From Comamonas thiooxydans (GTDB taxonomy: Bacteria; Pseudomonadota; Gammaproteobacteria; Burkholderiales; Burkholderiaceae_C), in NCBI RefSeq assembly GCF_002157685.2, contig NZ_AP026738.1, forward strand, positions 3,906,001 through 3,970,000: a stretch of 64,000 bases of DNA, in the 5' to 3' direction. How positions within the stretch are numbered: position 1 is the first letter of the stretch; each line of letters opens with the position of its first letter. Shown in pieces: positions 18,273-26,832 of this stretch. A program made the position numbers and the translations under genes. The notes below the pieces were generated by a model, which had not been told where the DNA came from, did no database searches, and worked only from the letters and a program-made list of their open reading frames with translations.

Positions 18273-19304
18273 TTATTTCTTGGTATAGATCTGATCAAAG
18301 CTGCCGCCGTCGGCAAAGTGAGCCTTGTCTGCCGCCGCCCAGCCGCCAAAGGCCTTGTCGATGGTGAACAGCTCCAGCTTGGGGAACTGGCTGGCAAACT
18401 CGGCTGCCACCTTGGCATCGGTCGGGCGGTAGAAGTTCTTGCCTGCGATGCGCTGGGCCTCTTCGGAGTACAGATACTTCAGATAGGCCTCAGCCACGGT
18501 ACGCGTACCCTTTTTATCGACCACCTTGTCGACCACGGCCACCGAAGGCTCGGCCAGGATGGACAGCGAAGGCGCGACGATCTGGAACTTCTCGGGGCCG
18601 AACTCCTTGAGTGCCAGATAGGCTTCGTTCTCCCAGGCCAGCAACACATCGCCCAGGCCGCGCTGCACAAAGGTCACTGTGGAGCCGCGCGCGCCGGTGT
18701 CCAGCACGGGCACGTTCTTGTAGAGCTTGGTGATGAAATCCTTGGCCTGTGCATCGCCTCCGTACTTGCGCTTGGCAAATTCCCAGGCTGCCAGATAGTT
18801 CCAACGTGCGCCGCCCGATGTCTTGGGATTGGGAGTGATCACCTGGATGCCAGGCTTGACCAGATCGTCCCAATCCTTGATGCCCTTGGGATTGCCCTTC
18901 TTGACCAGGAACACGATGGTGGAGCTGTAGGGCGCGCTGTTGTGAGGCAGGCGCTTTTGCCAGTCGGCCTTGACATTGCCGTTCTTGACCAGGGCGTCGA
19001 TATCGCCTGCCAGGGCCAGCGTGGCCACGTCTGCCTCAATGCCATCGATGATGGAGCGCGCCTGCTTGCCCGAGCCACCATGCGACTGCTTGATGGTCAC
19101 ATCCTGGTTCTGCGTCGCCTTCCAGTGCTTGGCAAACGCCTGGTTGTAGTTCACATACAGCTCGCGAGTGGGGTCATAGGAAACGTTGAGCAGCTGCACG
19201 CCGGTTTGAGCAAAAGCGGGCAATGTGGGCAGAGCCGAGAGGGTCAAGCCAGCCATCAGACCGGCAGCCAGAGGAAACTTGATAAAGTTGCGACGATTTT
19301 TCAT
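18273..19304 (-). CDS. sbp: Periplasmic sulfate/thiosulfate-binding protein
   Basis: 343 residues starting at [11 protein letters not shown]-terminal signal (about 1-30), then the Sbp/CysP domain: [26 protein letters not shown] and [19 protein letters not shown], the sulfate-contact motifs. It would feed a CysTWA permease, which is not in this window. It heads the leftward sulfur cluster and is divergent from yggX. Whether it is Sbp or CysP cannot be told. Confidence 0.92.
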   Translation of the reverse strand: MKNRRNFIKFPLAAGLMAGLTLSALPTLPAFAQTGVQLLNVSYDPTRELYVNYNQAFAKHWKATQNQDVTIKQSHGGSGKQARSIIDGIEADVATLALAGDIDALVKNGNVKADWQKRLPHNSAPYSSTIVFLVKKGNPKGIKDWDDLVKPGIQVITPNPKTSGGARWNYLAAWEFAKRKYGGDAQAKDFITKLYKNVPVLDTGARGSTVTFVQRGLGDVLLAWENEAYLALKEFGPEKFQIVAPSLSILAEPSVAVVDKVVDKKGTRTVAEAYLKYLYSEEAQRIAGKNFYRPTDAKVAAEFASQFPKLELFTIDKAFGGWAAADKAHFADGGSFDQIYTKK

Positions 19305-19447
19305 TGGACTGTGTTCTTGGAGTGAATGGTTAACGGGCTTCTGCCCCGTTGCTATGCATTCTTGAGCCGCATTCTTAAAACTCAAACTACTAAGATTTCA
19401 GTTTGTTATTACCTAAACATCTGAAATCAACCAAGAGGACCCTACAC
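19305..19447. promoter_or_regulatory. Divergent promoter region between sbp and yggX, with a direct repeat
   Basis: GCATTCTT occurs at 19356-19363 and again at 19369-19376, 13 bp apart (AAGAATGC on the sbp strand), in an AT-rich stretch upstream of the sulfate-binding gene. Regularly spaced half-sites here could bind the CysB-like regulator. This is inference. Confidence 0.35.
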
Positions 19448-19723
19448 ATGGCACGTACCGTTCACTGCATCAAGCTTGGTCAAGACGCTGAAGGCCTGGA
19501 TTTCCCTCCTGCCCCTGGCGAACTGGGCAAGCGTATCTATGAAAGCGTGAGCAAGCAGGCCTGGGCCGACTGGCTCAAGCACCAGACCATGCTGATCAAT
19601 GAAAACCGTCTGAACCTGGCCGACGCCCGCGCCCGCCAGTATCTGGCTCGCCAGATGGAAAACCATTTCTTTGGCGGCGGTGCCGATGCTGCAGCCGGCT
19701 ATGTGCCTCCCAGCGCCGAGTAA
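19448..19723 (+). CDS. yggX: Probable Fe(2+)-trafficking / oxidative-damage protection protein YggX
   Basis: 91 residues, the family length. [21 protein letters not shown] at the start carries the conserved Cys7 and FPP, and [23 protein letters not shown] is diagnostic. A small cytoplasmic protein linked to iron handling and protection of Fe-S enzymes. The ATG at 19448 follows a GAGG-containing leader. A terminator lies 20 bp downstream. Confidence 0.95.
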   Translation: MARTVHCIKLGQDAEGLDFPPAPGELGKRIYESVSKQAWADWLKHQTMLINENRLNLADARARQYLARQMENHFFGGGADAAAGYVPPSAE

Positions 19724-19743
19724 GTCCTTCTGACTCGGACACC

Positions 19744-19774
19744 AAGCCCCGTGGCCCTGCCCCGGGGCTTTTTT
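19744..19774 (+). terminator. Factor-independent terminator of yggX
   Basis: AAGCCCCG (19744-19751) pairs with CGGGGCTT (19763-19770), followed by TTTTTT. Confidence 0.88.
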
Positions 19775-20062
19775 ATGTGTGAACTCGCAGCCGTAGCGGC
19801 GAGGTCCCACGGTCGGTCAGCATGTAGCAGGTCATCGAGGACAGCCTGCCGATCGTGGCGAGAACAGCGTCGGACATCCTCTCCTTACGCCCGGCTCCAT
19901 CCGTCAATTCCTCCCGGCGACTCAGCCCACAAGAGATACTTGAAAATCCGCATCCTGCGACGATTCGCCTCGCATACGGCCCGTTCCATTTCAATCAATG
20001 CCACGACCCCGACCGTCGCCCCGAGCAACTGATCGGCTCCCGCGCTGACACATCCATCGTCC
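19775..20062. other. Intergenic stretch, no recognisable gene
   Basis: Between the yggX terminator and the diguanylate cyclase. I see no gene, RNA or repeat here; short open frames do not resemble known proteins. Confidence 0.5.
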
Positions 20063-21226
20063 ATGGTTCTCGATCCCTTCACCCTGCTCGTCCTCTCCGC
20101 GGCCATGGCCGCCGCCTCGGCGCTGTACCTGGCTGCGGAATGGAGCAGCGTGCGCGAACGCTCGCTGCTGCTCTGGAGCGCGGGGTTTGCGATCATCGCC
20201 GTGGGTAGCGTGCTGGCCTTGCTGCGCTCCAGTGGCTATGTACTGTTCGGCATCTGGTTCCCCAACGGCTTGCTGATCGCAGCCCACTGGCTGTTCCTGG
20301 CTGGCGTTGCCGGATTCACGCGCGCCCGGCTGCCGCGCGCCTGGTGGCTGCTGGCCGTCGTTTGGCTGGCGATGCTGTTTCTCCCCGACGGGCTCTGGTG
20401 GTCCAAGACAATGCTGGGCATCCAGTCGCTGATGATTGCCGTCATCGCCTTGCGCGCCGGCCTGCTGCTGCGCCCGCATGGCGCAGCGCTGAGTGTGGGC
20501 GCAGCGCAGTTGCGCTTCGTCCTGCTGGCACACGGCCTGTTCTACCTGGCCAAGGCCGGTTCTACCGTGGCACCGGACGCCTTCGTCAACCTGGCCAGTT
20601 TCCGAGGCGCGGTGATCCTGGTCTCGCTGGTGGAAGGCGTGATGGCAATCATGCTGCTCGCGATGTCCATGACCGGTACCGAGCGCCATCGCCGCGAAGA
20701 GCGTATCGCACAGATCGCCGCCCGCGACCCACTGACCGCCCTGGACAACCGCCGAGCGCTCTATCTACGCGCACCTGAGCTGCTGCGTCAGGCCTCGCGG
20801 GCCAGCCCCGGCGCCTTGCTGCTGATCGACATTGACCACTTCAAGCAGGTCAACGACCTGCACGGTCACGATGCCGGCGACCGCCTGCTGGTGACCCTGA
20901 GCGACATCATCCGCGGCTCGCTGCCCCACGGCGCACTGGCGGCGCGACTGGGCGGGGACGAGTTCGTGATTCTGCTGCGCAGTGTCTCCGGCGCCGCCGC
21001 GCAGGCGCTGGGGCAAAACCTGCGCGAGTCGTTCGCGCAGCAGGCGCGCGCAATGTTCGCAACGCCCGAGCCAGTGTCCCTGAGCATCGGTGCGACCTTG
21101 TTCGACCAGCCCGAGACCGAGCTGTCACATTGGCTCAAGCGGGCCGACGAAGCCCTCTACGCATCGAAGCGCAAGGGACGGGACCGGATGGAACTCGCCC
21201 CGCTTCCGCCAGGGCGGTCGCAATGA
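20063..21226 (+). CDS. Membrane-anchored diguanylate cyclase (GGDEF)
   Basis: 387 residues. About 205 N-terminal residues form six to seven hydrophobic segments with short loops, a membrane sensor of no family I can name. The C-terminal GGDEF domain follows: DPLTALDNRRAL, LLIDIDHFKQVNDLHGHDAGD and the intact active site RLGGDEFVIL, so it should make c-di-GMP. The RxxD inhibitory site that normally precedes GGDEF by five residues is absent (PHGALAARLGGDEF), suggesting no product inhibition there. It stands alone without an EAL domain. Confidence 0.9.
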   Translation: MVLDPFTLLVLSAAMAAASALYLAAEWSSVRERSLLLWSAGFAIIAVGSVLALLRSSGYVLFGIWFPNGLLIAAHWLFLAGVAGFTRARLPRAWWLLAVVWLAMLFLPDGLWWSKTMLGIQSLMIAVIALRAGLLLRPHGAALSVGAAQLRFVLLAHGLFYLAKAGSTVAPDAFVNLASFRGAVILVSLVEGVMAIMLLAMSMTGTERHRREERIAQIAARDPLTALDNRRALYLRAPELLRQASRASPGALLLIDIDHFKQVNDLHGHDAGDRLLVTLSDIIRGSLPHGALAARLGGDEFVILLRSVSGAAAQALGQNLRESFAQQARAMFATPEPVSLSIGATLFDQPETELSHWLKRADEALYASKRKGRDRMELAPLPPGRSQ

Positions 21227-21399
21227 TGATCCTCTAGCCTCGACAGGAGCCTGTGTGGCAGCCCGGATGTACTTCACCTTCGGCGGCGCGCCCCGGCGAA
21301 GCGGATGCTCCTAGAGAGAAATCATGGGCAGGAATCGAGCCCCACTATGATTTCCTCCAGCGCACCCAATACCTCATTGAAATCTACTTGGTAAAGGTT

Positions 21400-21678
21400 A
21401 TGCGAACCATCATCGTTGATTGCGAGAACGTGAGAACAGAGGTTGATTTTTGGTCAGCATATATACGCACAGTCAAACCAGATGGAGCTCAGTTTTTTGG
21501 TCGAAACCTCCATGCATTTGAGGATGCTGTGCTAGGTGGTGGGCCTGGTTGGCCAGGCGAGTGCCACTTGCATTTCGTTAACACCCGACCATTGCACTCC
21601 ATTGAAAATGGTCGCTTTCTCGAAATGTTACGCGGCGTCGTGCAGCGATCAGCGTGGATAAAAATCTGCATTGACTAG
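21400..21678 (+). CDS. Barstar-family protein (ribonuclease inhibitor-like), orphan
   Basis: 92 residues. MRTIIVDCENVRTEVDFWSA, then the barstar core FFGRNLHAFEDAVLGGGPGWPG (barstar: YGxNLDALWDALTG) and a C-terminal WIKICID strand. Barstars bind and inhibit barnase-type RNases and often act as immunity proteins. AAAGG precedes the ATG. No RNase or toxin gene lies beside it. The coding sequence is AT-richer than its neighbours, consistent with acquisition. Confidence 0.75.
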   Translation: MRTIIVDCENVRTEVDFWSAYIRTVKPDGAQFFGRNLHAFEDAVLGGGPGWPGECHLHFVNTRPLHSIENGRFLEMLRGVVQRSAWIKICID

Positions 21679-21754
21679 AACTCAGAGACTTCATCCGACT
21701 ATTGAGTTGTAGACATTGGCTCGGTTGATGATTTGATGGCTGCTTCGGGCAGAA

Positions 21755-21769
21755 CTGCGACAGTCGCAG
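21755..21769. repeat. Dispersed palindromic motif, copy A
   Basis: CTGCGAC-A-GTCGCAG, a perfect 7-bp dyad, preceded by GGGCAGAA. The same motif with a similar left flank recurs at 25306-25320 and 50603-50617, and in degenerate form at 36772-36786. The surrounding gap 21679-21951 holds no gene. Confidence 0.6.
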
Positions 21770-21951
21770 ATCGCCATCGCAGACCTTCGCGTGCTGTCGT
21801 CCCTGGTCTGCTTTGCAGAAGTTGCAGACAGAGTGAACACGCAAGCCTGCACTGAACCAGACAGTGTCTGGCCGCAAGGTTCTAGAAACTACTCAAGCGA
21901 GGGCTTGAAACCGGAAGCCTGCGGCAGCTTCCGTTCCTGGATACCGACAGC

Positions 21952-22341
21952 TCAGCTCGAAGCCTTGGTCAGTTGCTGAAGCTCAAGTTGCCTGGCAGCA
22001 CTGGCTTCGAGGTTTGCACGCTCTTCATCCAGATAGCGATAAATGCTTTTGAGGTCGGCGATTTTCTGTCTGATCTCCGCCATCTTCTTTTCAATGAGCT
22101 TGGCGCCATCAGCACAATCGATCGCCTTGTTCCGCTGCGCATCCAGAATCTGGCCTATTTCCCCCAGCGAAAAACCCATGCTTTGCGCGCGCTGGATAAA
22201 GGTCAGATCCTGCAGAGTTTGCGCAGTGTAGACGCGATAGTTGTTGGTTCGTCGCGTCGGCGAGATCAGGCCGATTTGCTCGTAGTAACGCAAAGTATGG
22301 CGGCTGGCGCCGCTGCGGGTCTCAAGTTCGCCGATTCTCAT
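21952..22341 (-). CDS. MerR-family transcriptional regulator
   Basis: 129 residues. N-terminal MerR helix-turn-helix with wing (MRIGELETRSGASRHTLRYY, EQIGLISPTRR, NNYRVYTA), then a coiled-coil dimerisation helix (about 80-120). There is one Cys in AIDCADGA, so no metal-binding cysteine cluster; it belongs with the small-molecule or aldehyde-type MerR proteins. It is divergent from the epimerase gene, whose promoter has the elongated spacer typical of MerR activation. Confidence 0.88.
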   Translation of the reverse strand: MRIGELETRSGASRHTLRYYEQIGLISPTRRTNNYRVYTAQTLQDLTFIQRAQSMGFSLGEIGQILDAQRNKAIDCADGAKLIEKKMAEIRQKIADLKSIYRYLDEERANLEASAARQLELQQLTKASS

Positions 22342-22352
22342 GAAAATACCGC

Positions 22353-22384
22353 TTGACTATAGAGTTAGGTCGACACTCTACATT
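22353..22384 (+). promoter_or_regulatory. MerR-type promoter/operator of the epimerase gene
   Basis: TTGACT (22353-22358) and TACATT (22379-22384) are separated by 20 bp, longer than the usual 17. Inside lies the dyad TAGAGT (22360-22365) / ACTCTA (22375-22380). A dyad in an overlong spacer is the hallmark of promoters remodelled by MerR proteins. Confidence 0.75.
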
Positions 22385-22414
22385 TGATTTCTCACCTTAC
22401 CAAGGAGCAAGAGA

Positions 22415-23494
22415 ATGAACGTGGAGTGCTTTGTCACGGGAGGGACCGGCTTCATCGGTCAACATTTGCTGGCGAACCTGAGTGCCAAAGGTCACACCGT
22501 CCGGGTGTTGATGCGCCGCCCAGAACGACTGACTGCACTGCAAGAGCAGGTCGACAATCTGGGAGGAATTGCAGCCCGGATATTTGCCGTTGCAGGCGAC
22601 CTGGAGCGGGACAACCTCGGGCTGAGCCCTTCCGACCAAGCAGTGCTAAGGCAGGCCAGAGTCGTATTCCATCTGGGTGCCCACTTCGCCTGGGGGCTTT
22701 CATTGGAGCATTCTCGCGCGGTCAATGTGGAAGGGGCAAAGCGCGTGGCGCTGTTGGCGGCTGAGCTAAATAGCCGCTTGGTGATGATCGGCGGCTACAT
22801 GCTGAAGAATCATGAACATCTGCTGCGCATCGGAATTGATCCTCGCCATCCAGAGCTGACCGATTGGCCTGCCGTCTACCGGTGCGTCGGTGCTTACGAG
22901 GCGAGCAAGCTGGAGGCGCACTTTGCAACCCTGCAGGTCATGTCCACCAAGGGCGGGGAAGTTACCGTAGTTCACCCCGCGACGGTCTGTGGCCACAGCC
23001 GTACCGGACATATCCTTGACGGTCAGCCGCTGGTGGCTTTGATACGCAATCTTGCGCAGGGAAAGCTGGCTGCAGTGCCCGGTACTGCCGAGCATTGGCT
23101 GCCACTGGTCACCGTGGATTACCTGGTTGAGTTGGTGGCGGCTTGTGCTTTCGATCCTGCCATGGTGGGCAAGGAACTACTGGCACTTGATGACCAAAGT
23201 CCCAACTTGCGAGAGCTGCTGGGACAGGTAGCACAACCCATGGGCCTGAAGCCTCCCAGGCATCACATTTCACTACGATTGCTGAAGTTGCTACTGAGTA
23301 TTCCGCCCGTCGCGCGGTTCTTGAGTACAGACGTCGAAGCCTTGGACTTTATCCAGACCACTCGCTTCGATACGACGGCGGTCGAGCAATTTGCCAACAG
23401 GCATGGAATAGCCAAACCGGATATACGTCAGTCTTTGCAGCATACTGCAATGTTCGTCAACTCATATTGCATGGCCAAGGACAGGGCTGCCTGA
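22415..23494 (+). CDS. Extended SDR / NAD-dependent epimerase-dehydratase family protein
   Basis: 359 residues. The N-terminal nucleotide-binding motif GGTGFIGQHLL starts at residue 9. The catalytic YEASK motif (Tyr-x3-Lys, in GAYEASKLEAHF) is present, followed by VVHPATVCG and a C-terminal substrate domain. AAGGAG precedes the ATG. It is controlled by the divergent MerR regulator, so its substrate may be the inducing compound or a detoxification product. The exact activity is unknown. Confidence 0.82.
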   Translation: MNVECFVTGGTGFIGQHLLANLSAKGHTVRVLMRRPERLTALQEQVDNLGGIAARIFAVAGDLERDNLGLSPSDQAVLRQARVVFHLGAHFAWGLSLEHSRAVNVEGAKRVALLAAELNSRLVMIGGYMLKNHEHLLRIGIDPRHPELTDWPAVYRCVGAYEASKLEAHFATLQVMSTKGGEVTVVHPATVCGHSRTGHILDGQPLVALIRNLAQGKLAAVPGTAEHWLPLVTVDYLVELVAACAFDPAMVGKELLALDDQSPNLRELLGQVAQPMGLKPPRHHISLRLLKLLLSIPPVARFLSTDVEALDFIQTTRFDTTAVEQFANRHGIAKPDIRQSLQHTAMFVNSYCMAKDRAA

Positions 23495-23799
23495 CTTATC
23501 CACTGGGGCACCAGACAACATCAAGATCCGAGGTGGTCGTACGAAGCAGGACAGCGCGGTCTCGGGCATGCCGCAGATGTGCGCTTGCAAATGCCCACAA
23601 GGGTCTGCTGCACCATTTCGGCACACACGAAAGCAGTCATCCAAATGATGTCGGACATGACAACAGATCGCATGGCCGGTCTGGGATGGAATCGATATTC
23701 AAGGCCGACCGACAAGACGGTTATCGGCAAGAGAGTTCATCCCCGCGGCAAATTGGATGCGCACCCACGACAGCGGCCATAAAGCGTAATTTCATGGCT

Positions 23800-24151
23800 G
23801 TCTACCAGAAAGCCAGGTGGCGCCATAGGTGCTCTCAAATTCGGACTCGGCCACCAGAAGGTCAGCGAGAACAACCCGTTTGACTATGTGAATCGTGGCT
23901 CCATCTGGTTGGAAACGCAATGCAACGTCCGACTTCAACGGTCCGCGCGAAGCCTCCTGGCAACTCAAGTACGACATGGGCCTGAACTCCGTCGCCCCCC
24001 TGAATTGAGCGCGGCCTACACCAGAGGCTCCGACGCCGTGTACGCTAGCCATCTCGGCTATTCGGCAACCAATGGCAAGCACTGGCTCAATCCCCAAAGC
24101 ACGCATTCGACGCGAACGACACATCAGCCGGCGACCGCTTTCAGGGCATGA
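23800..24151 (+). pseudogene. Fragment of an OprD-family outer-membrane porin, frameshifted
   Basis: Three frames in succession read like one OprD porin. First VYQKARW near 23802, then LKFGLGHQKVSENNPFDYVN and RGSIWLE (to about 23920). A second frame gives SDFNGPREASWQLKYDMGLN (to about 23990), and a third gives LSAAYTRGSDAVYASHLGY and NGKHW. OprD proteins carry these in the same order (PFDYVNRGSIWL, SDFNGP, SW-LKY, YTRG, GKHWERD). At least two frameshifts and loss of both ends make it non-functional. 23495-23799 upstream shows no recognisable gene. Confidence 0.65.
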
Positions 24152-24266
24152 GTGAAATGGAGGTCTTGGTCATAAGCCGTCGCCGGAGGCAGGCGAAACT
24201 GGCGCTCAGCGCAGGTATCGGATAGCGGTGAGGAGGTACATGCAACCGAGGGGGAGCAAGCGATCT

Positions 24267-24764
24267 TCATCCAAAATGAGAAAAGATGATCCACCCCCGC
24301 TTGGGAATTACTATCAAGCCAGACTCATGCCCAGTTGCATAGAAGGAGCCTGGTTCTCTCAAGGCCTCATTGATATCGCGCTCCATTTCGGAGGGAATAT
24401 CCGAGCACCCCTCGTTCATACCGGTCAGCCAGCCGTTTCGAACTATTTCGTCCTTCGGCTCAATGTAGGGTGTTTCCTTCCAGTCACTGTATTCACGAGC
24501 TTTATGCCGCCTAGCCTGCTTAGCTTCTCTTAACGCATCAAGCCCATTCGCGCGAATGTGTTCCAGCGATAGTCCATCCATTTTGTAGATAGCTGCTCCG
24601 CAACCTTCTCTGAAGCCGCCGCTGTCTTCGACAAACAGTAGTTCTTCAACCTCGATCGCCTGAGGTAGGTAGCCTTCGTACCAGTAGCTGTTGAAGCTTG
24701 CACAGCCTCGGGTTGCAAGGAGGAACGCAGCCACAATTGAAAGAGCCATCAAACTGAGCTTCAT
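24267..24764 (-). CDS. Hypothetical exported protein beside an attC site
   Basis: 165 residues. The start at MKLSLMALS is chosen because GAGAGG lies 5 bp upstream and a signal peptide follows (about 1-20, ending near ATRGC; the Cys could be a weak lipobox). The mature part is acidic with several Trp/Tyr and Cys residues. No family recognised. Its start faces the attC-like site at 24786-24845, and its composition is AT-richer than the flanking chromosome, so it may be a mobile cassette gene in reverse orientation. Confidence 0.6.
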   Translation of the reverse strand: MKLSLMALSIVAAFLLATRGCASFNSYWYEGYLPQAIEVEELLFVEDSGGFREGCGAAIYKMDGLSLEHIRANGLDALREAKQARRHKAREYSDWKETPYIEPKDEIVRNGWLTGMNEGCSDIPSEMERDINEALREPGSFYATGHESGLIVIPKRGWIIFSHFG

Positions 24765-24785
24765 TGCGCCTCTCATATCGCCCTG

Positions 24786-24845
24786 GGGTAACCCTTCAGT
24801 CAAGCCGACCCGCATTCTGCGGTCGGCTTACCTAGTCCGTTAGAC
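24786..24845 (+). mobile_element. Integron attC-like recombination site
   Basis: 60 bp bounded by GGGTAAC and the core site GTTAGAC (24839-24845, fits GTTRRRY). Inside, AAGCCGAC (24802-24809) pairs with GTCGGCTT (24822-24829) and CGCA with TGCG around TTC. A single unpaired C at 24810 is like the extrahelical bases that orient attC recombination. Layout and inner motif (CAAGCC...GGCTTA) match attC sites of mobile integrons. The left box deviates from RYYYAAC. No integrase is in the window. Confidence 0.7.
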
Positions 24846-24850
24846 ACTCT

Positions 24851-25261
24851 ATGTCCGTATCCTTGTACCTGGCCGATCATGCCAACCTCCAGACGCCTTG
24901 CAGCGAGATATCGCCGGTCACCTTCAATGACGACGGCTACTACTGGTTCCTTTACCGCTACCTTGAATCAGCAAACCTCGAACGCCACAAAGGTGAGCTG
25001 GTTGATCTTTACGGTGGCGGTGTCATCGAAGGCTATCAACTGCATCGCCTTCGCACCGAGCTAGAGCAAGCAATGCAGGATGTCGCGCATAAGCCGGACT
25101 CCTGGCTGGTTCTCGTCGGCTGGCAGGGCGAGAGCGTTTCCGTCCAGACTGAAGACTGGCGCAAAGTCGAAAAGCTCGAAGTGCTTCACGTCATCACTTC
25201 GCTCCTCGCACTCATCTTGTCAAGCTCTCCTACGCGAAAGATTGTCTGCGATGGAGACTGA
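24851..25261 (+). CDS. Hypothetical cytoplasmic protein, probable integron-cassette gene
   Basis: 136 residues. The ATG is only 6 bp after GTTAGAC, the usual position of a cassette gene after a core site, and GCCTAAC (25265-25271, fits RYYYAAC) follows 3 bp after the stop. The protein is acidic with no signal peptide; it includes DDGYYWFLYRYLE and SWLVLVGWQGESVSV, and a hydrophobic helix near residues 112-125. The family is not recognised; the fold could resemble small immunity proteins, but this is a guess. Confidence 0.6.
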   Translation: MSVSLYLADHANLQTPCSEISPVTFNDDGYYWFLYRYLESANLERHKGELVDLYGGGVIEGYQLHRLRTELEQAMQDVAHKPDSWLVLVGWQGESVSVQTEDWRKVEKLEVLHVITSLLALILSSSPTRKIVCDGD

Positions 25262-25305
25262 AGCGCCTAACGTCGAACATCAATAACTGTCTGCATTGGG
25301 CTGAA

Positions 25306-25320
25306 CTGCGACTGTCGCAG
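25306..25320. repeat. Dispersed palindromic motif, copy B
   Basis: CTGCGAC-T-GTCGCAG with left flank GGGCTGAA. It is the same dyad as copies A and D. The gap 25272-25474 around it has no gene. Confidence 0.6.
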
Positions 25321-25474
25321 CCTGGCCAGGAGCTGACGTTCGTGAATGCCTGCTCCCAGAGCATGAACTTCACGCCTCTGTTGACTCAGTTTCCAGTGAA
25401 CGAGCTTCTGCAACGGAAACCTGCATGTACGCGGATGCCAAAGGCGCTCCGCGTGGACACGACTCAATCCGGCG

Positions 25475-26020
25475 CTATGCCGTGGGAAATCGCTCCGCGA
25501 TGTCTTCGAGTGGCATCCGCAGTGCGTTGGTCAGATAGCTGACTGTTCGATAGAAACCTGCCAGCATCAGGAGTTCCATCAAGGCGTTCTCGGGGAAGGT
25601 GGCACTGAGGCTCGCCCAGAGTTGGTCATCGATATCGCAGTGCGAGTGCAGTGCATCACAGACGCGAATCAGCAGTTTCTCCTCGTCGCTCCAGCAGGCA
25701 TCTGCTGCCGAGCCGAGCACGGTCGAGCGAACCTGCTCGTGAGTGAGTTCGGCCAGCTTCGCAAAGCCGGTTACGTGGACCCCCCATTCGTATTCAGAGC
25801 GACACAGGGCCGTCGTGCGGTCAATTACGATTTCCCTTTGCCGTATTGTCAAATGACCGCGATCCAACAGACTGCCGGAGAAGAACTTCCTGGCCAGACG
25901 AGGATCGCGGGCCAAGGTCGCGAAAAGCCATAGCGGCGGACGACCCTTCATGGTCTTGTCGATGCGCTCCGCAATATCGGACTCAAAGGGGGGTTGTGCG
26001 GGGGCGATGCGTGCTGTCAT
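25475..26020 (-). CDS. Carboxymuconolactone decarboxylase (CMD/AhpD-like) family protein
   Basis: 181 residues starting at MTARIAPA. All-helical CMD domain: LTIRQREIVIDRTTALCRSE, YEWGVHVTGFAKLAELTHEQ, ALMELLMLAGFYRTVSYLTNA. AhpD-type peroxidatic members carry CxxC; here only the first Cys remains (CRSEYEWGVH), so thiol peroxidase activity is doubtful. It is divergent from an HxlR-type regulator. The substrate is unknown. Confidence 0.82.
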   Translation of the reverse strand: MTARIAPAQPPFESDIAERIDKTMKGRPPLWLFATLARDPRLARKFFSGSLLDRGHLTIRQREIVIDRTTALCRSEYEWGVHVTGFAKLAELTHEQVRSTVLGSAADACWSDEEKLLIRVCDALHSHCDIDDQLWASLSATFPENALMELLMLAGFYRTVSYLTNALRMPLEDIAERFPTA

Positions 26021-26073
26021 GTATTGCCTTCCAGAAAGTGCAGGTTGGAGCAACCGCCAACCGGTGCCCCTAA

Positions 26074-26086
26074 CCTGAAGTTCAGG
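26074..26086. promoter_or_regulatory. Palindrome in the CMD/HxlR divergent intergenic region
   Basis: CCTGAA-G-TTCAGG, a perfect 6-bp dyad 34 bp upstream of the HxlR start and 53 bp upstream of the CMD start; a candidate operator for the regulator. Confidence 0.5.
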
Positions 26087-26120
26087 CTATATTGCGCGCT
26101 GTATAAAGTAAAGCAAACGT

Positions 26121-26483
26121 ATGACACCCGTTATTGACAAACCAGTCCGAGGCTCCAAGTCAGGACGCCCCCTCATGGTCGCCCTGGATCTGCTAGGAAG
26201 ACGGACTACGCTGCGGATTCTTTGGGAGTTGCAGTCCGGCTCGCTGACATTCCGCGCTTTGCTGGACGCTTGCGAGACAAACACCCGTCTATTGAACATT
26301 CGACTCGGCGAACTGCGTGAGGTGGGCTTGGTGGATCACGCGGAGGGGGGTTACCGACTCACGGAAGAAGGCCGGAAGCTGGGAAGTGCCCTCAAGCCCC
26401 TGACACAGTGGGCTGATCAATGGGGGCACCGGATGCGAGATCAGGCCAAAGCCGACGCGGCGGCATCTGATTCTGCCGACTAA
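26121..26483 (+). CDS. HxlR-type winged-helix regulator
   Basis: 120 residues. Winged helix: ALDLLGRRTTLRILWELQSG, LTFRALLDACETNTRLLNIRL, GELREVGLVDHAEGGYRLTEE. This order is typical of HxlR/MarR-like small regulators. The Cys in DACETN could be a redox switch, as in some family members. It probably controls the divergent CMD gene. Confidence 0.8.
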   Translation: MTPVIDKPVRGSKSGRPLMVALDLLGRRTTLRILWELQSGSLTFRALLDACETNTRLLNIRLGELREVGLVDHAEGGYRLTEEGRKLGSALKPLTQWADQWGHRMRDQAKADAAASDSAD

Positions 26484-26832
26484 ACTGTGGATTCTCCTCA
26501 GATTTCGTGCAGGGAAAGGAAGGCATCCTCTGCGCATCTAGCACTGAACCTGATCTTTTGGAATTCCACTTAGGAACCGCGGACACCGGCTGCCAAAGCG
26601 CTGAGGCGGCAACCAGCCCGAAGCAGTGACCTGAGAGAAAGCCATCCAGGACTGCCTCTGGCCGGATGCTCCATTCACTTGCGACCCCGAAATCAGGCGC
26701 AGGACGATTTGGCACTCACATCGAATGTCTGCTCCGGGAATTCATGACGCCCGCAGCCTCCCTGTCATGAGCTGGCCTGAGGGGTCTGAAACGAATAATT
26801 CCCGAGCAATCCAGCCTGAACTTGCTCGCGGC
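26484..26832. other. Intergenic stretch, no recognisable gene
   Basis: Between the HxlR gene and the GreA-like gene (transcribed towards each other). No convincing coding frame, RNA or terminator seen. Confidence 0.5.
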
